Shown here: one piece after another, positions 36,505 to 45,394 of the stretch
Layout: each line of letters begins with the position of its first letter
Position numbering within the stretch: position 1 is the stretch's first letter
Origin: Peptoniphilus lacydonensis
Lineage (GTDB): Bacteria; Bacillota; Clostridia; Tissierellales; Peptoniphilaceae
Length of the DNA: 64,000 nt
NCBI RefSeq assembly: GCF_900106515.1
Contig: NZ_FNWF01000003.1
Coordinates: 930,001-994,000 of the forward strand
Direction of reading: 5' to 3'
Program-made: the position numbers and the translations under genes
The notes under the pieces: model-generated
Told to the model about the DNA's origin: nothing
What the model saw: the letters and a program-made list of their open reading frames with translations, nothing else
The model's database searches: none

Positions 36505-38838
36505 ATGGAAAAAGTAAAATTACCACTAATCCCTCTTCGCGACTTAGTAAGCTTTCCCCACATGGTCATGCACTTTGATTGCGGTAGAAAAATTTCTGTA
36601 AACGCAATTGAAAGGTCAGAAATGCAGGATTCAAAAATATTTTTGGTGGCGCAAAGAGAACTGGAAGTTGAAGACCCAAAGAGAGAAGACCTCTTTGATG
36701 TTGGGACTGTGGCAACTATAAAACAAATTTTAAAACTCCCAGGTGGAGTTGTTAGGGTCCTAGTTGAAGGTGAAGAGAGGGCAAGAATCTCAAGCCTTGA
36801 TATTAGCGAGGAGATAATTGAAGCGGATATAGAAATCCTAGAAGAAGAGGAAATTGACTACAGAGAAGACGACCAAATCGAGGCAGCACTTCGCCTTGCT
36901 TTAAATGACTTGGAATCTTACGCTTCCTTAGATGAAAAATTCTTCCCAGGACTTTTATCTAACATTGCAGACACAGACAACCCATCAAGGTTTATCGACA
37001 CTGTTGTTGGCTATCTTGACTTTAAACTTGAAGAGTACCAAAAACTACTTGAGACAACTGATATTTACGAAAGACTTGTTGCCTTTCACGAGATAATGAA
37101 AAAGGAAATTGAAATTCTTTCTATTGAGAAAAAGATAAATGACAAAGTTAAAAGCAATATGGACGAAATTCAGAGGGAATATTATTTAAAAGAACAACTT
37201 AAAATAATTCATCAAGAACTTGGCGATGGAGAGGAAGAAGGCGAGCTTACAGAAACTTATAAGAAAAAAATTGAAGATAAAAAACTTCCGGAAGAAGTAA
37301 AAGAAAAAGCTCTTAGTGAAATTAAAAGATTAAACAATTTGAATTCACAATCTCCAGATTATTCTATGCTTATAAACTATTTAGATTGGATAATTGACCT
37401 TCCTTGGCTTGAAGGCAGCAGCGAAAAAGTTGAGTTAAAAGATGCTAGAAAAGTTTTAAATGATGAACACTATGGTCTAAAAAGTGTAAAAGAGAGAATT
37501 TTAGAATTTATAGCTGTAAGAACTTTATCAGAGGGCAAACAAAAAGGGCCTATTTTGTGTCTAGTAGGTCCTCCTGGAGTTGGGAAAACTTCTATTGCTA
37601 AGTCCATTGCAAAAGCTCTAGATAAAGAATTTGTCCGCATGAGCCTTGGTGGTGTAACTGATGAAGCAGAGATTAGAGGACACAGAAGGACTTATATTGG
37701 TGCTCTACCAGGAAGAATTATAAGTGAAATGAAAAAAGCAGGCACAAATGATCCAGTATTTTTATTTGATGAAATAGATAAAGTGGGAAATGACTTTAAA
37801 GGAGATCCTGCTTCTGCACTTTTAGAAGTTTTGGATCCTGAGCAAAATAATACTTTTACAGATAGATATTTGGAGCTTCCTTTTGATTTATCTAAAGTGT
37901 TTTTTATTGCTACGGCTAACACAACACAAACTATTCCAAGACCTCTTTTAGATAGAATGGAAGTAATTGAAATTGGAGGGTATACTCCAAATGAGAAATT
38001 AAATATAGCAAAAAAATATTTAGTTTCAAAACAAATTTCTGAAAATGGATTAAAAAGTGAAAATATAAATATTTCAGATAGAGCTTTAAAAGATATAATT
38101 GATTATTACACTCGTGAATCAGGAGTTAGAGGTCTTGAAAAACAAATTTCAAAAATTGTGAGAAAGTCTGCGCTAAAGATTGTAGAAGAGAATGAAGGAA
38201 AAGTTTCGGTGTCTACTAGAAATATTTCAGATTTTTTAGGGGAGAAAATTTATTTAATTAGTGAAAGAGAAAAAATTTCTGAAATTGGTTCTGTAAATGG
38301 ACTTGCTTGGACGCAAGTGGGTGGAACTACACTTGTAATAGAAACAACAGTTATGCCAGGAAATGGGAAACTTACGCTTACAGGCTCTCTTGGCGATGTC
38401 ATGAAAGAATCTGCCATAGCAGCAACTTCTTATATTGCGTCAAATGCAGAAGAATTTGATGTTGATCCAAATTTTAGAACTAATAAAGACATTCACATTC
38501 ATGTGCCAGAAGGTGCAGTGCCAAAAGATGGGCCATCTGCAGGTATAACAATTGCAACCTCAGTTTTGTCTGCACTTACAAAAAAACCAGTGAGAAATGA
38601 TGTTGCCATGACAGGAGAGATAACTCTTCGTGGGAAAGTTCTTCCAATTGGAGGACTTAAAGAAAAACTTTTGGCTGCAGAAAGATTTGGAGTTAGTACA
38701 GTTATTATTCCGGAAGAAAATAAGAGAGATTTAAAAGAAATTGAAGAATCAGCTGTTAAAAAGTTGGAAATAAAAACAGTTTCAAATTTTAAAGAAGTTG
38801 CAAAAATTGCGATAGGTGATTTTAATGAAGATAAATAA
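36505..38838 (+). CDS. lon: Lon protease (LonA)
   Basis: The 777-residue ATP-dependent protease has the N-terminal substrate-binding domain (about 1-200), a coiled linker, an AAA+ domain with Walker A GPPGVGKT (about 354-361) and Walker B FLFDEIDKV, and a C-terminal protease domain with the Ser-Lys dyad (Ser in KDGPSAGI, Lys in LRGKVLPIGGLKEK region). It degrades misfolded and regulatory proteins in the cytosol. Its end overlaps engB by 14 bases. Confidence 0.97.
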   Translation: MEKVKLPLIPLRDLVSFPHMVMHFDCGRKISVNAIERSEMQDSKIFLVAQRELEVEDPKREDLFDVGTVATIKQILKLPGGVVRVLVEGEERARISSLDISEEIIEADIEILEEEEIDYREDDQIEAALRLALNDLESYASLDEKFFPGLLSNIADTDNPSRFIDTVVGYLDFKLEEYQKLLETTDIYERLVAFHEIMKKEIEILSIEKKINDKVKSNMDEIQREYYLKEQLKIIHQELGDGEEEGELTETYKKKIEDKKLPEEVKEKALSEIKRLNNLNSQSPDYSMLINYLDWIIDLPWLEGSSEKVELKDARKVLNDEHYGLKSVKERILEFIAVRTLSEGKQKGPILCLVGPPGVGKTSIAKSIAKALDKEFVRMSLGGVTDEAEIRGHRRTYIGALPGRIISEMKKAGTNDPVFLFDEIDKVGNDFKGDPASALLEVLDPEQNNTFTDRYLELPFDLSKVFFIATANTTQTIPRPLLDRMEVIEIGGYTPNEKLNIAKKYLVSKQISENGLKSENINISDRALKDIIDYYTRESGVRGLEKQISKIVRKSALKIVEENEGKVSVSTRNISDFLGEKIYLISEREKISEIGSVNGLAWTQVGGTTLVIETTVMPGNGKLTLTGSLGDVMKESAIAATSYIASNAEEFDVDPNFRTNKDIHIHVPEGAVPKDGPSAGITIATSVLSALTKKPVRNDVAMTGEITLRGKVLPIGGLKEKLLAAERFGVSTVIIPEENKRDLKEIEESAVKKLEIKTVSNFKEVAKIAIGDFNEDK

Positions 38839-39421
38839 CGCAGAACTTGAAAAAGTTGCTGTGCTTGAAAAGCAATATCCACATGAAAATTTGCCAGAAT
38901 TTGCCTTTGCAGGAAGGTCTAATGTTGGTAAATCTTCTTTTATAAATGCAATGCTAAACAGAAAAAATCTAGCAAGGACTTCATCAACGCCAGGAAAGAC
39001 TCGCACAATTAATTTTTATAAAATAAATAATTCTCTTCGCTTTGTAGATTTGCCTGGTTATGGTTATGCAAAAGTGGCAAAAAGTGAAAAAGAAAAATGG
39101 GCTGGAATAATAAATAGGTATCTTGAAACTAGAGAGAATATTCTGGAAACAATTTTACTTGTAGATATAAGACATGAACCCACAAATTTAGATAAGCAAA
39201 TGTATGACTATATAATAGATTCAGGATTTTCAGGAATAGTTGTAGCTACCAAAAAAGATAAAATAAAAAGATCGCAAATAAATAAACACGTAGATACAAT
39301 TGCAAAAAAATTGGGTGTAGAACACAAAGAAAATATAATTCCATTTTCATCACAAGATAGAGATGAAGTAAAAGATATGTGGTTTATCTTTGAAGATATG
39401 ATGCGTTTTTATGATGAATAA
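38825..39421 (+). CDS. engB: Ribosome biogenesis GTPase EngB (YsxC)
   Basis: A 198-residue Era-like GTPase with G1 GRSNVGKSS (about 32-40), G3 DLPGYGYAK, and G4 TKKDKIKR. EngB/YsxC acts in assembly of the large ribosomal subunit and is usually essential. The ATG at 38825, inside the lon 3' end, follows TAGGTGAT; the reading frame extends three codons upstream without support. Coupling lon-engB is common in Firmicutes. Confidence 0.95.
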   Translation: MKINNAELEKVAVLEKQYPHENLPEFAFAGRSNVGKSSFINAMLNRKNLARTSSTPGKTRTINFYKINNSLRFVDLPGYGYAKVAKSEKEKWAGIINRYLETRENILETILLVDIRHEPTNLDKQMYDYIIDSGFSGIVVATKKDKIKRSQINKHVDTIAKKLGVEHKENIIPFSSQDRDEVKDMWFIFEDMMRFYDE

Positions 39422-39436
39422 GAACAAAATATAGAT

Positions 39437-39462
39437 AGAGCTAGTTGAAACTGGCTCTTTTT
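39437..39462 (+). terminator. Intrinsic terminator after engB
   Basis: AGAGCTAGTT and AACTGGCTCT form a hairpin with one G-U pair and a very short loop, followed by TTTTTG. Confidence 0.75.
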
Positions 39463-39567
39463 GTTGTAAAATAATTGTTTCAAAAAAATATATAGAAATA
39501 AATTTCACACAAATTTTAAATATAATTCATAATAAAATGATATTGTATAAATAATCGGAGGGATATT

Positions 39568-40434
39568 ATGAAGAATAAAAATAAAATTGCAATTTTATTC
39601 TTGGCAATTTTATTAATTTTACCATCCTTTGCCTTTGCAAAAGATGTGGATGAAATTGTGATTCTTGGAAGCGACTTAAAGGAAACACAAAAAGATGAAA
39701 TGCTTCAAGAGATGAAAGCAGATGAGAATGCAAAAATAATTGAAGTAACAAATGCTGAAGAATATAAGTACTTAGGTGATGTACTTTCTCCAAAGGAGAT
39801 AGGCAATAAGGCAATTTCATCAGCAATAGTTAAGTACACAGAAAGAGGTAGTGGAATAAATATAAAATTATCAGACAATATACGAGTCGTAAAAGAAGAT
39901 GCCTTTAGAAATGCACTTACAACTGTGGGAATAGAAGATGCAGATATTTACGTAACTGCACCAGGAAAAGTTAGCGGAACAGCAGCATTGACAGGAATTT
40001 TGAAATCTTATGAAGTAAATACTGGAAAAAAGCTTCCTGAAGATTTAAAAAAAGTTGCCAATGAAGAATTAGTAGTTCAAACAGAACTCTCAGAAGAAAT
40101 TGGCGATGAGAACTCTAATGACATAATTTATCAAATAAAAGATGCAATGGCAAAAAATATGCCTAAGGATGAAAAAGAAGTTAGATCATTAATAGAAGAA
40201 GTAGCAGATAATTACGATATAAAATTAACCAAAGGGCAAGAAGATAAACTTGTTTCACTATTTAACAATATGAAAGATGCAGATGTAGATTGGAATAAAA
40301 TAGCAGATGCAGCAGTAAAATATAAAAATAAAGCCTCAAAATTTCTAAACTCCGAAGAGGGAGAAAAGGCAGTAAAAGATACAAAAAATTTTATAGAAAA
40401 ATTTATAGATTTTATAGTATCACTTTTTAAATAA
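39568..40434 (+). CDS. Secreted DUF1002-type protein
   Basis: The 288-residue protein starts with a classical signal peptide (basic start, hydrophobic core about 8-20, cleavage after AFA near 24). The mature domain (about 25-175), with GSDLKETQKDEML, SAIVKYTERGSGINIKL and APGKVSGTAALTGILKSYE, matches my recollection of DUF1002 (YjbE-like predicted secreted proteins). The C-terminal third is helical and ends in a short hydrophobic stretch IDFIVSLFK. Function unknown; likely at the cell surface. The ATG follows TCGGAGGG. Monocistronic, flanked by terminators. Confidence 0.82.
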   Translation: MKNKNKIAILFLAILLILPSFAFAKDVDEIVILGSDLKETQKDEMLQEMKADENAKIIEVTNAEEYKYLGDVLSPKEIGNKAISSAIVKYTERGSGINIKLSDNIRVVKEDAFRNALTTVGIEDADIYVTAPGKVSGTAALTGILKSYEVNTGKKLPEDLKKVANEELVVQTELSEEIGDENSNDIIYQIKDAMAKNMPKDEKEVRSLIEEVADNYDIKLTKGQEDKLVSLFNNMKDADVDWNKIADAAVKYKNKASKFLNSEEGEKAVKDTKNFIEKFIDFIVSLFK

Positions 40435-40466
40435 TAAATTCTAGAAAAAGTGTAGAAAATGTTAGA

Positions 40467-40498
40467 AAAGATTCACCATTTTGTGGCGAATCTTTTTT
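40467..40498 (+). terminator. Intrinsic terminator after the DUF1002-type gene
   Basis: AAAGATTC (40467-40474) pairs with GAATCTTT (40488-40495), with CCA/TGG pairing inside, followed by T residues. It lies before the convergent GntR-type gene. Confidence 0.8.
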
Positions 40499-40519
40499 AG
40501 CGTTCTTAAATATGAAATT

Positions 40520-41191
40520 CTATGATTTTTTATTTTTTTCTTTTACTAAATTAATAGAATTGTACCAATTTGATTTTAAATAATATTTTGCTTTTTCTAA
40601 ATCATTATTTTTTAATTCTTTAATTATAGATTGGTGTTCTTTAAAAGTATTTGATTTACCATCATTATCTTTAAAAAACAGCAGTTCAACTCTTTGAATC
40701 TTCTTTTTCAGTGGATGAATAATTAATGGTATTTCAGGATTTTCAGATAGATAAATTATTTTATCATGAAATTCATTATCATAATCTAAGAGTTCCAAGG
40801 TATTTGAATTCTTAAAAGCAGTATCTAATTTTTTATTTATATTTTCCAAATCCTTGATAAAGTTTTTATCGATTTTGTCAAAAGCTTGTTCAAGAGCTAG
40901 CATTTCCAAACTAGCAACAACAGAGTAAGTGTAAAGAGAAACGTCTAAGTTTATTGGAGCTACAATAGTCCATCTATTTGCTTTTGATAGGACAAGGCCT
41001 TCATTTTCGAGCTTTAGAATAGCTTCCCTTACAGGAGTTCTACTTGTGCCTAAACTTTCTGATAAATCGTTTATATTTATTTTTGTTTCTGGCTTTAAAA
41101 TACCTGTGATAATCCAGTTGGAAAGAGTATCATATACTTCATCTTTTATAAAAGTTCTATTTATTTTTTTGTTATCTAAATTTAAATTCAA
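40520..41191 (-). CDS. GntR family regulator (FadR/FCD type)
   Basis: The 223-residue regulator has an N-terminal winged helix (about 10-75; LSESLGTSRTPVREAILKLE spans the recognition helix) and a C-terminal helical FCD ligand-binding domain (about 85-215) with the metal-ligand type residues D..H (LDYDNEFHDKI) and a later H. FCD regulators usually sense small carboxylates or amino-acid derivatives. It is divergent from the diaminopropionate ammonia-lyase operon and is its likely regulator, as a near-palindrome lies at the operon promoter. Confidence 0.88.
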   Translation of the reverse strand: MNLNLDNKKINRTFIKDEVYDTLSNWIITGILKPETKININDLSESLGTSRTPVREAILKLENEGLVLSKANRWTIVAPINLDVSLYTYSVVASLEMLALEQAFDKIDKNFIKDLENINKKLDTAFKNSNTLELLDYDNEFHDKIIYLSENPEIPLIIHPLKKKIQRVELLFFKDNDGKSNTFKEHQSIIKELKNNDLEKAKYYLKSNWYNSINLVKEKNKKS

Positions 41192-41246
41192 TTTAAAAAC
41201 CTCATTATTATATTAAATAAAGTATAGCATAAAATATAAATTAGTG

Positions 41247-41288
41247 TTGACAAAAGTTGGTGTTAAATGTAGTATGTAATATATCACA
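41247..41288 (+). promoter_or_regulatory. Promoter and candidate GntR operator of the dpaL operon
   Basis: TTGACA (41247-41252), 17-base spacer, TAGTAT (41270-41275). TGTAATATATCACA at 41275-41288 is palindromic except for one pair and overlaps the -10/start region, a fitting place for repression by the divergent GntR protein. The leader to the ATG is then about 130 bases, AT-rich, with no clear structure. Confidence 0.5.
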
Positions 41289-41411
41289 CAACACAAAAAA
41301 GTTTAGCTAAAAATTTTTTAACAATTTTAGAAAAAATAATATTTTTTTATATTTATATCGAAGTAAAGTTATAAATTAGAAAAAGAAAAAATATAGTTAT
41401 TAGGAGGGTTT

Positions 41412-42626
41412 ATGAATTTAGAAGTTTTTACGAAAAAGAAAAATGAGAGAAAAGAAAAATATGATATTAGTTTTTTGAATGAGGAAGAGGCAAAAAAAAT
41501 TTATGATTATCATAATAGTTTTCCTATGTACGAAAAAACTCCCTTTATAGAATTAAAGAATCTTGCAGAAAAAGTTAATGTAAAAAATATTTTAGTTAAG
41601 GATGAATCTTATAGGTTCGGATTAAATGCATTTAAGGTTCTCGGGGGAAGTTTTGCAATAGGAAAAGTAATTGCAAAAAAATTAGATATGGATATTAAAG
41701 ATTTAACTTTTGAAAAACTAACATCAAAAGAAGTGAAAAATAAATTAGGAGAAATTACCTTTATAACGGCTACTGATGGGAATCATGGGCGTGGAGTTGC
41801 ATGGGCAGCTAATAAATTAAATCAGAAAGCAATAGTATACATGCCAAGAGGTTCAGCTAAAGAAAGAGTTGAGAATATAGAAAAGGAAGGAGCAACTGTA
41901 AAAGTTTTAGATGCTAATTATGATGAATGCGTTAGGAAAGCAAATAAACTTGCAGAAAAAAAAGGATATATTATGGTTCAAGATACTGCTTGGGATGGAT
42001 ATGAAGATATTCCTAAGTGGATTATGCAAGGATATATGACTCTTGCATGGGAAATGTATGAAAGTTTGCAAGAGAAAAATATAAAACCAACTCATTTATT
42101 TTTACAAGCAGGGGTAGGATCCTTTGCGGCTGCGACAACTGGATTTTTCACCAATATGTACAAAGATGAGGGTAAGCCAATAATAACTGTAGTAGAACCT
42201 GATACAGTTGCGTGCATTTACGAATCAGCGATTGCTAACGAAAGAGTTCTAGTAGGAGGAGAACATGAAACTATAATGGCAGGACTTGCTTGTGGAGAAC
42301 CAAATACTTTTGGATTAAAAGTACTTTTAGATAATTGTGAAAATTTTATAAAAGTATCAGATGAATTTGCGGCTTATGGAATGAGAGTTCTTGGTAATCC
42401 TTATAAAGATGACAAAAAAGTTATTTCTGGAGAAAGTGGAGCAGCTCCCTTTGGTTCAATTATAAAAATTTTAACTGATGATAAATATAAGGATGAGAGA
42501 AAAAAATTAGATATAAATTCAGATTCTAATTTAATATTTGTTTCAACAGAAGGTGATACAGATGCACAAAATTATTTAGATATTGTTTGGGATGGAAAAT
42601 ATGAAAGTACAGGAGGTATAGAATGA
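41412..42626 (+). CDS. dpaL: Diaminopropionate ammonia-lyase
   Basis: The 404-residue enzyme belongs to fold-type II PLP proteins. The PLP lysine is Lys75 in FGLNAFKVLGG, and the glycine-rich phosphate loop is LQAGVGSFAAA. The sequence matches the YgeX/DpaL family, which splits 2,3-diaminopropionate into pyruvate and two ammonia. The ATG follows TTAGGAGGG. It overlaps the M20 hydrolase gene by four bases. The same gene partners (ygeX-ygeY-type) occur together in other bacteria, supporting the name. Confidence 0.9.
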   Translation: MNLEVFTKKKNERKEKYDISFLNEEEAKKIYDYHNSFPMYEKTPFIELKNLAEKVNVKNILVKDESYRFGLNAFKVLGGSFAIGKVIAKKLDMDIKDLTFEKLTSKEVKNKLGEITFITATDGNHGRGVAWAANKLNQKAIVYMPRGSAKERVENIEKEGATVKVLDANYDECVRKANKLAEKKGYIMVQDTAWDGYEDIPKWIMQGYMTLAWEMYESLQEKNIKPTHLFLQAGVGSFAAATTGFFTNMYKDEGKPIITVVEPDTVACIYESAIANERVLVGGEHETIMAGLACGEPNTFGLKVLLDNCENFIKVSDEFAAYGMRVLGNPYKDDKKVISGESGAAPFGSIIKILTDDKYKDERKKLDINSDSNLIFVSTEGDTDAQNYLDIVWDGKYESTGGIE

Positions 42627-43795
42627 GTAAAATAACTGCAGTGGAATTAACACAAAAACTAATTAGAAGACAAAGTTATTCAGGTAATGAAAATGGTGTA
42701 TCTGAAGAACTTAAAAAATTTTTTAAAGAAAATAGTTTTGACGATGTTCACGTGGACAAATATGGAAATACTATTGGTCATATTAAGGGAAATAAGCCAG
42801 GTCCAAAGATTGTATTTGATGGTCATATGGATACAGTTCCTGTAACTGACGAAACTGAATGGCTATATCCACCTTTTAAAGCTGAAATTCATGATGGCAA
42901 ACTTTACGGAAGAGGTTCAAGCGATATGAAAGGGGCATTAGCATCAATGGCAGTTGCAGCTACTAATTTTAAAGAAAAAACTGCTGGAGACTTTGCTGGT
43001 GAAATTTTTGTTGCAGGAATTGTTCATGAAGAATGCTTCGAAGGTGTTGCTGCAAGAGAAGTGAGTTCTTTTACAAAACCAGACTATGTAGTAATTGGGG
43101 AAGCTTCAAATTGTAATGTTAAAATTGGACAAAGAGGAAGAGCTGAAATTAAAATTGAAGTTTTAGGAAAGCCATCTCACTCAGCAAATCCTGAAAAAGG
43201 GATAAATGCAGTTTATAAAATGTGCAAGGTGATTGAAGCGATGCAAACTTTAAAACCAATTCATCACGACAGACTTGGCGATGGAATATTAGAACTTGTT
43301 GATATTAAATCAAGTCCGTATCCAGGTGCATCAGTTGTACCAGAAAAATGTGTTGCAACTTATGACAGAAGATTATTAGTTAACGAAACTAAAGAATCTG
43401 TTTTGGATCCAATAAATGACCTTTTAGAAAGTTTAATGAAAGAAGACAGTGAATTAAAAGTTAGAGCTTACTATACAAAGGCAGATGAAAAGTGTTTTAC
43501 TGGAGAAATCATTGAGGGAGAAAGATTTTTTCCAGGTTGGATTTTTGACGAAGATGAAGAATGGGTTAAAAGAGTTGTTGCAAAATTAAAAGATAAGGGG
43601 CAAAATCCAAAAGTAACTCAATATAATTTCTGCACAAATGGGAGCCATTATGCTGGAGAAAGAAATATTAAGACACTTGGAATAGGACCTTCTAAGGAAA
43701 ACTTAGCACATACCGTAAATGAATATGTAGAGATTTCTGAGCTAGATAAAGTTGTGGATTCTTATGAAGCTGTAATGGAAGCGTTATTAGTGTAA
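42623..43795 (+). CDS. M20-family hydrolase, YgeY-like
   Basis: A 390-residue M20 metallopeptidase/deacylase. Metal ligands lie in DGHMDTVP (about 71-78), GRGSSDMKGALASM (Asp), HEECFEG (Glu-Glu), GEASN and the C-terminal FCTNGSHYAGE / LAHTVNEYVE. It resembles ArgE/DapE and more closely the YgeY group found with ygeX. A likely role is hydrolysis of an acylated or peptide-bound amino-acid derivative feeding the lyase. It overlaps dpaL by four bases. Confidence 0.85.
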   Translation: MSKITAVELTQKLIRRQSYSGNENGVSEELKKFFKENSFDDVHVDKYGNTIGHIKGNKPGPKIVFDGHMDTVPVTDETEWLYPPFKAEIHDGKLYGRGSSDMKGALASMAVAATNFKEKTAGDFAGEIFVAGIVHEECFEGVAAREVSSFTKPDYVVIGEASNCNVKIGQRGRAEIKIEVLGKPSHSANPEKGINAVYKMCKVIEAMQTLKPIHHDRLGDGILELVDIKSSPYPGASVVPEKCVATYDRRLLVNETKESVLDPINDLLESLMKEDSELKVRAYYTKADEKCFTGEIIEGERFFPGWIFDEDEEWVKRVVAKLKDKGQNPKVTQYNFCTNGSHYAGERNIKTLGIGPSKENLAHTVNEYVEISELDKVVDSYEAVMEALLV

Positions 43796-43805
43796 AGGAG
43801 ATAAT

Positions 43806-45392
43806 ATGTACGATATCTTAATTAAAAATGGAACTGTAGTTGACGGAACAGGTTTAGAAACATTTAATGGAAATATAGCTATTAAAGATGAAAAGATGTA
43901 TTTTGTCGATGATGATGTAGATGCTAATAAAGTTATTGATGCACAAGGAAAAATCGTTACTCCAGGGTTTATTGACACACATTCCCACTCTTCAATGCTA
44001 GTAATCGAAGACCCATATCTTGCGCCAAAATTATTTCAAGGGATTACAACAGAGCTTGTTGCACAAGATGGAATGGGACCTGCACCAGTAAATGATAAAA
44101 CTGTAAAACCTTGGAAGAAAGCAATGGCTGGACTAGAAGGAGAATATGAGTACGAGTGGGATTGGAGAAATATAGAAGAATATTTAAACAAAGTTGATAA
44201 GCTAGACCTTGGCCCAAATATTGCCTATCTTGCACCACATGGAAATCTTAGAATGGTTAGTATGGGGCTTGAAAATAGAAAGCCAACAGCAGAAGAGCAA
44301 GAGAGGATGAACAATGAACTTCAAAAGGCTTTTGATGCAGGAGCTTTTGGAATGAGCACTGGAATGATTTATCCTCCATGTGTATATGCAGATATTGATG
44401 AGTTTATAGAACTTGGAAAAGTTATAAAGAAAAATGGAGGCGTGTTTGTAACTCACCAAAGATCAGAAGCAGATGCAATGTTAGAATCAATGGATGAAAT
44501 TTTAAAAATTGCAAGAGAAGGGGGATGCAGAAGTCATTTCTCACACTTTAAAATTTGTGGAAAGAACAACTGGGATTTAATTCCTGACATTATAAAAAAG
44601 CTTGATAGTGCTAAAGAAGAAGGACTTACAATTTCTTTTGATCAATATCCATATGTTGCAGGGTCAACAATGATGTCGGTGATACTACCACCTTGGGTTC
44701 ATGATGGAGGAACAGATAAACTAATAGAAAGACTTAATGATCTAGATCTTCGTGAAAAAATGAAGAAAGACATTAAAGACGGAATACCTGGATGGGATAA
44801 TTTTATAGACTTTGCAGGATTTGAGGGAATTTATATAACATTCGTTAAGAATAAAGAGTCAGAAAAGTATGTTGGAATGAATCTTATTGAACTTGGTGAA
44901 GCGACAGGTAAAGATCCTTACGATGCAATATTTGACTTAATTAGAGATGAAGAAAATATTATCGGATTAGTTGATTTCTATGGTATGGAAGAGCACATAA
45001 AGACATTTATGAAGAGAGATGAACAAAATGTTTGTACAGATGGAATCATAGGAGCAAAACCACATCCAAGACTTTATGGAGCATTCGCAAGAGTTCTTGG
45101 AAAGTATTGTAGGGACGAAAAAGTATTTCCAGTTGAAGTTGCTATTAGAAAGATGACAGGCAAAGCAGCGGATACAATAGGACTTACTGACAGAGGTTAT
45201 TTGAAAGACGGTTATGCGGCAGACATACTAGTTATTGATTTTAATAATATAAAAGATAATGGAGATTACACAAATCCTAAACAATTAGCAACAGGTATCG
45301 ACTACGCGATAGTAAATGGAAATATTTTAATTGAAGATGGGAAAGCTACTCCTAAAAAAGCGGGAAAAGTTTTAAGATTTAAAGGAAGGTAA
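43806..45392 (+). CDS. N-acyl-D-amino-acid deacylase (amidohydrolase superfamily)
   Basis: The 528-residue protein has the amidohydrolase metal motif GFIDTHSHSS (about 55-64), a later Cys/His region (GAFGMSTGMIYPPC, VTHQRSEADA, FSHFKICG), and a C-terminal composite beta domain with the GYAADILVID motif. It fits the D-aminoacylase family, which removes the acyl group from N-acyl-D-amino acids (or acts on related substrates). The ATG follows AAAGGAGAT. It lies between the M20 hydrolase and the symporter, so import followed by deacylation and deamination is a plausible route. Confidence 0.85.
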   Translation: MYDILIKNGTVVDGTGLETFNGNIAIKDEKMYFVDDDVDANKVIDAQGKIVTPGFIDTHSHSSMLVIEDPYLAPKLFQGITTELVAQDGMGPAPVNDKTVKPWKKAMAGLEGEYEYEWDWRNIEEYLNKVDKLDLGPNIAYLAPHGNLRMVSMGLENRKPTAEEQERMNNELQKAFDAGAFGMSTGMIYPPCVYADIDEFIELGKVIKKNGGVFVTHQRSEADAMLESMDEILKIAREGGCRSHFSHFKICGKNNWDLIPDIIKKLDSAKEEGLTISFDQYPYVAGSTMMSVILPPWVHDGGTDKLIERLNDLDLREKMKKDIKDGIPGWDNFIDFAGFEGIYITFVKNKESEKYVGMNLIELGEATGKDPYDAIFDLIRDEENIIGLVDFYGMEEHIKTFMKRDEQNVCTDGIIGAKPHPRLYGAFARVLGKYCRDEKVFPVEVAIRKMTGKAADTIGLTDRGYLKDGYAADILVIDFNNIKDNGDYTNPKQLATGIDYAIVNGNILIEDGKATPKKAGKVLRFKGR

Positions 45393-45394
45393 CT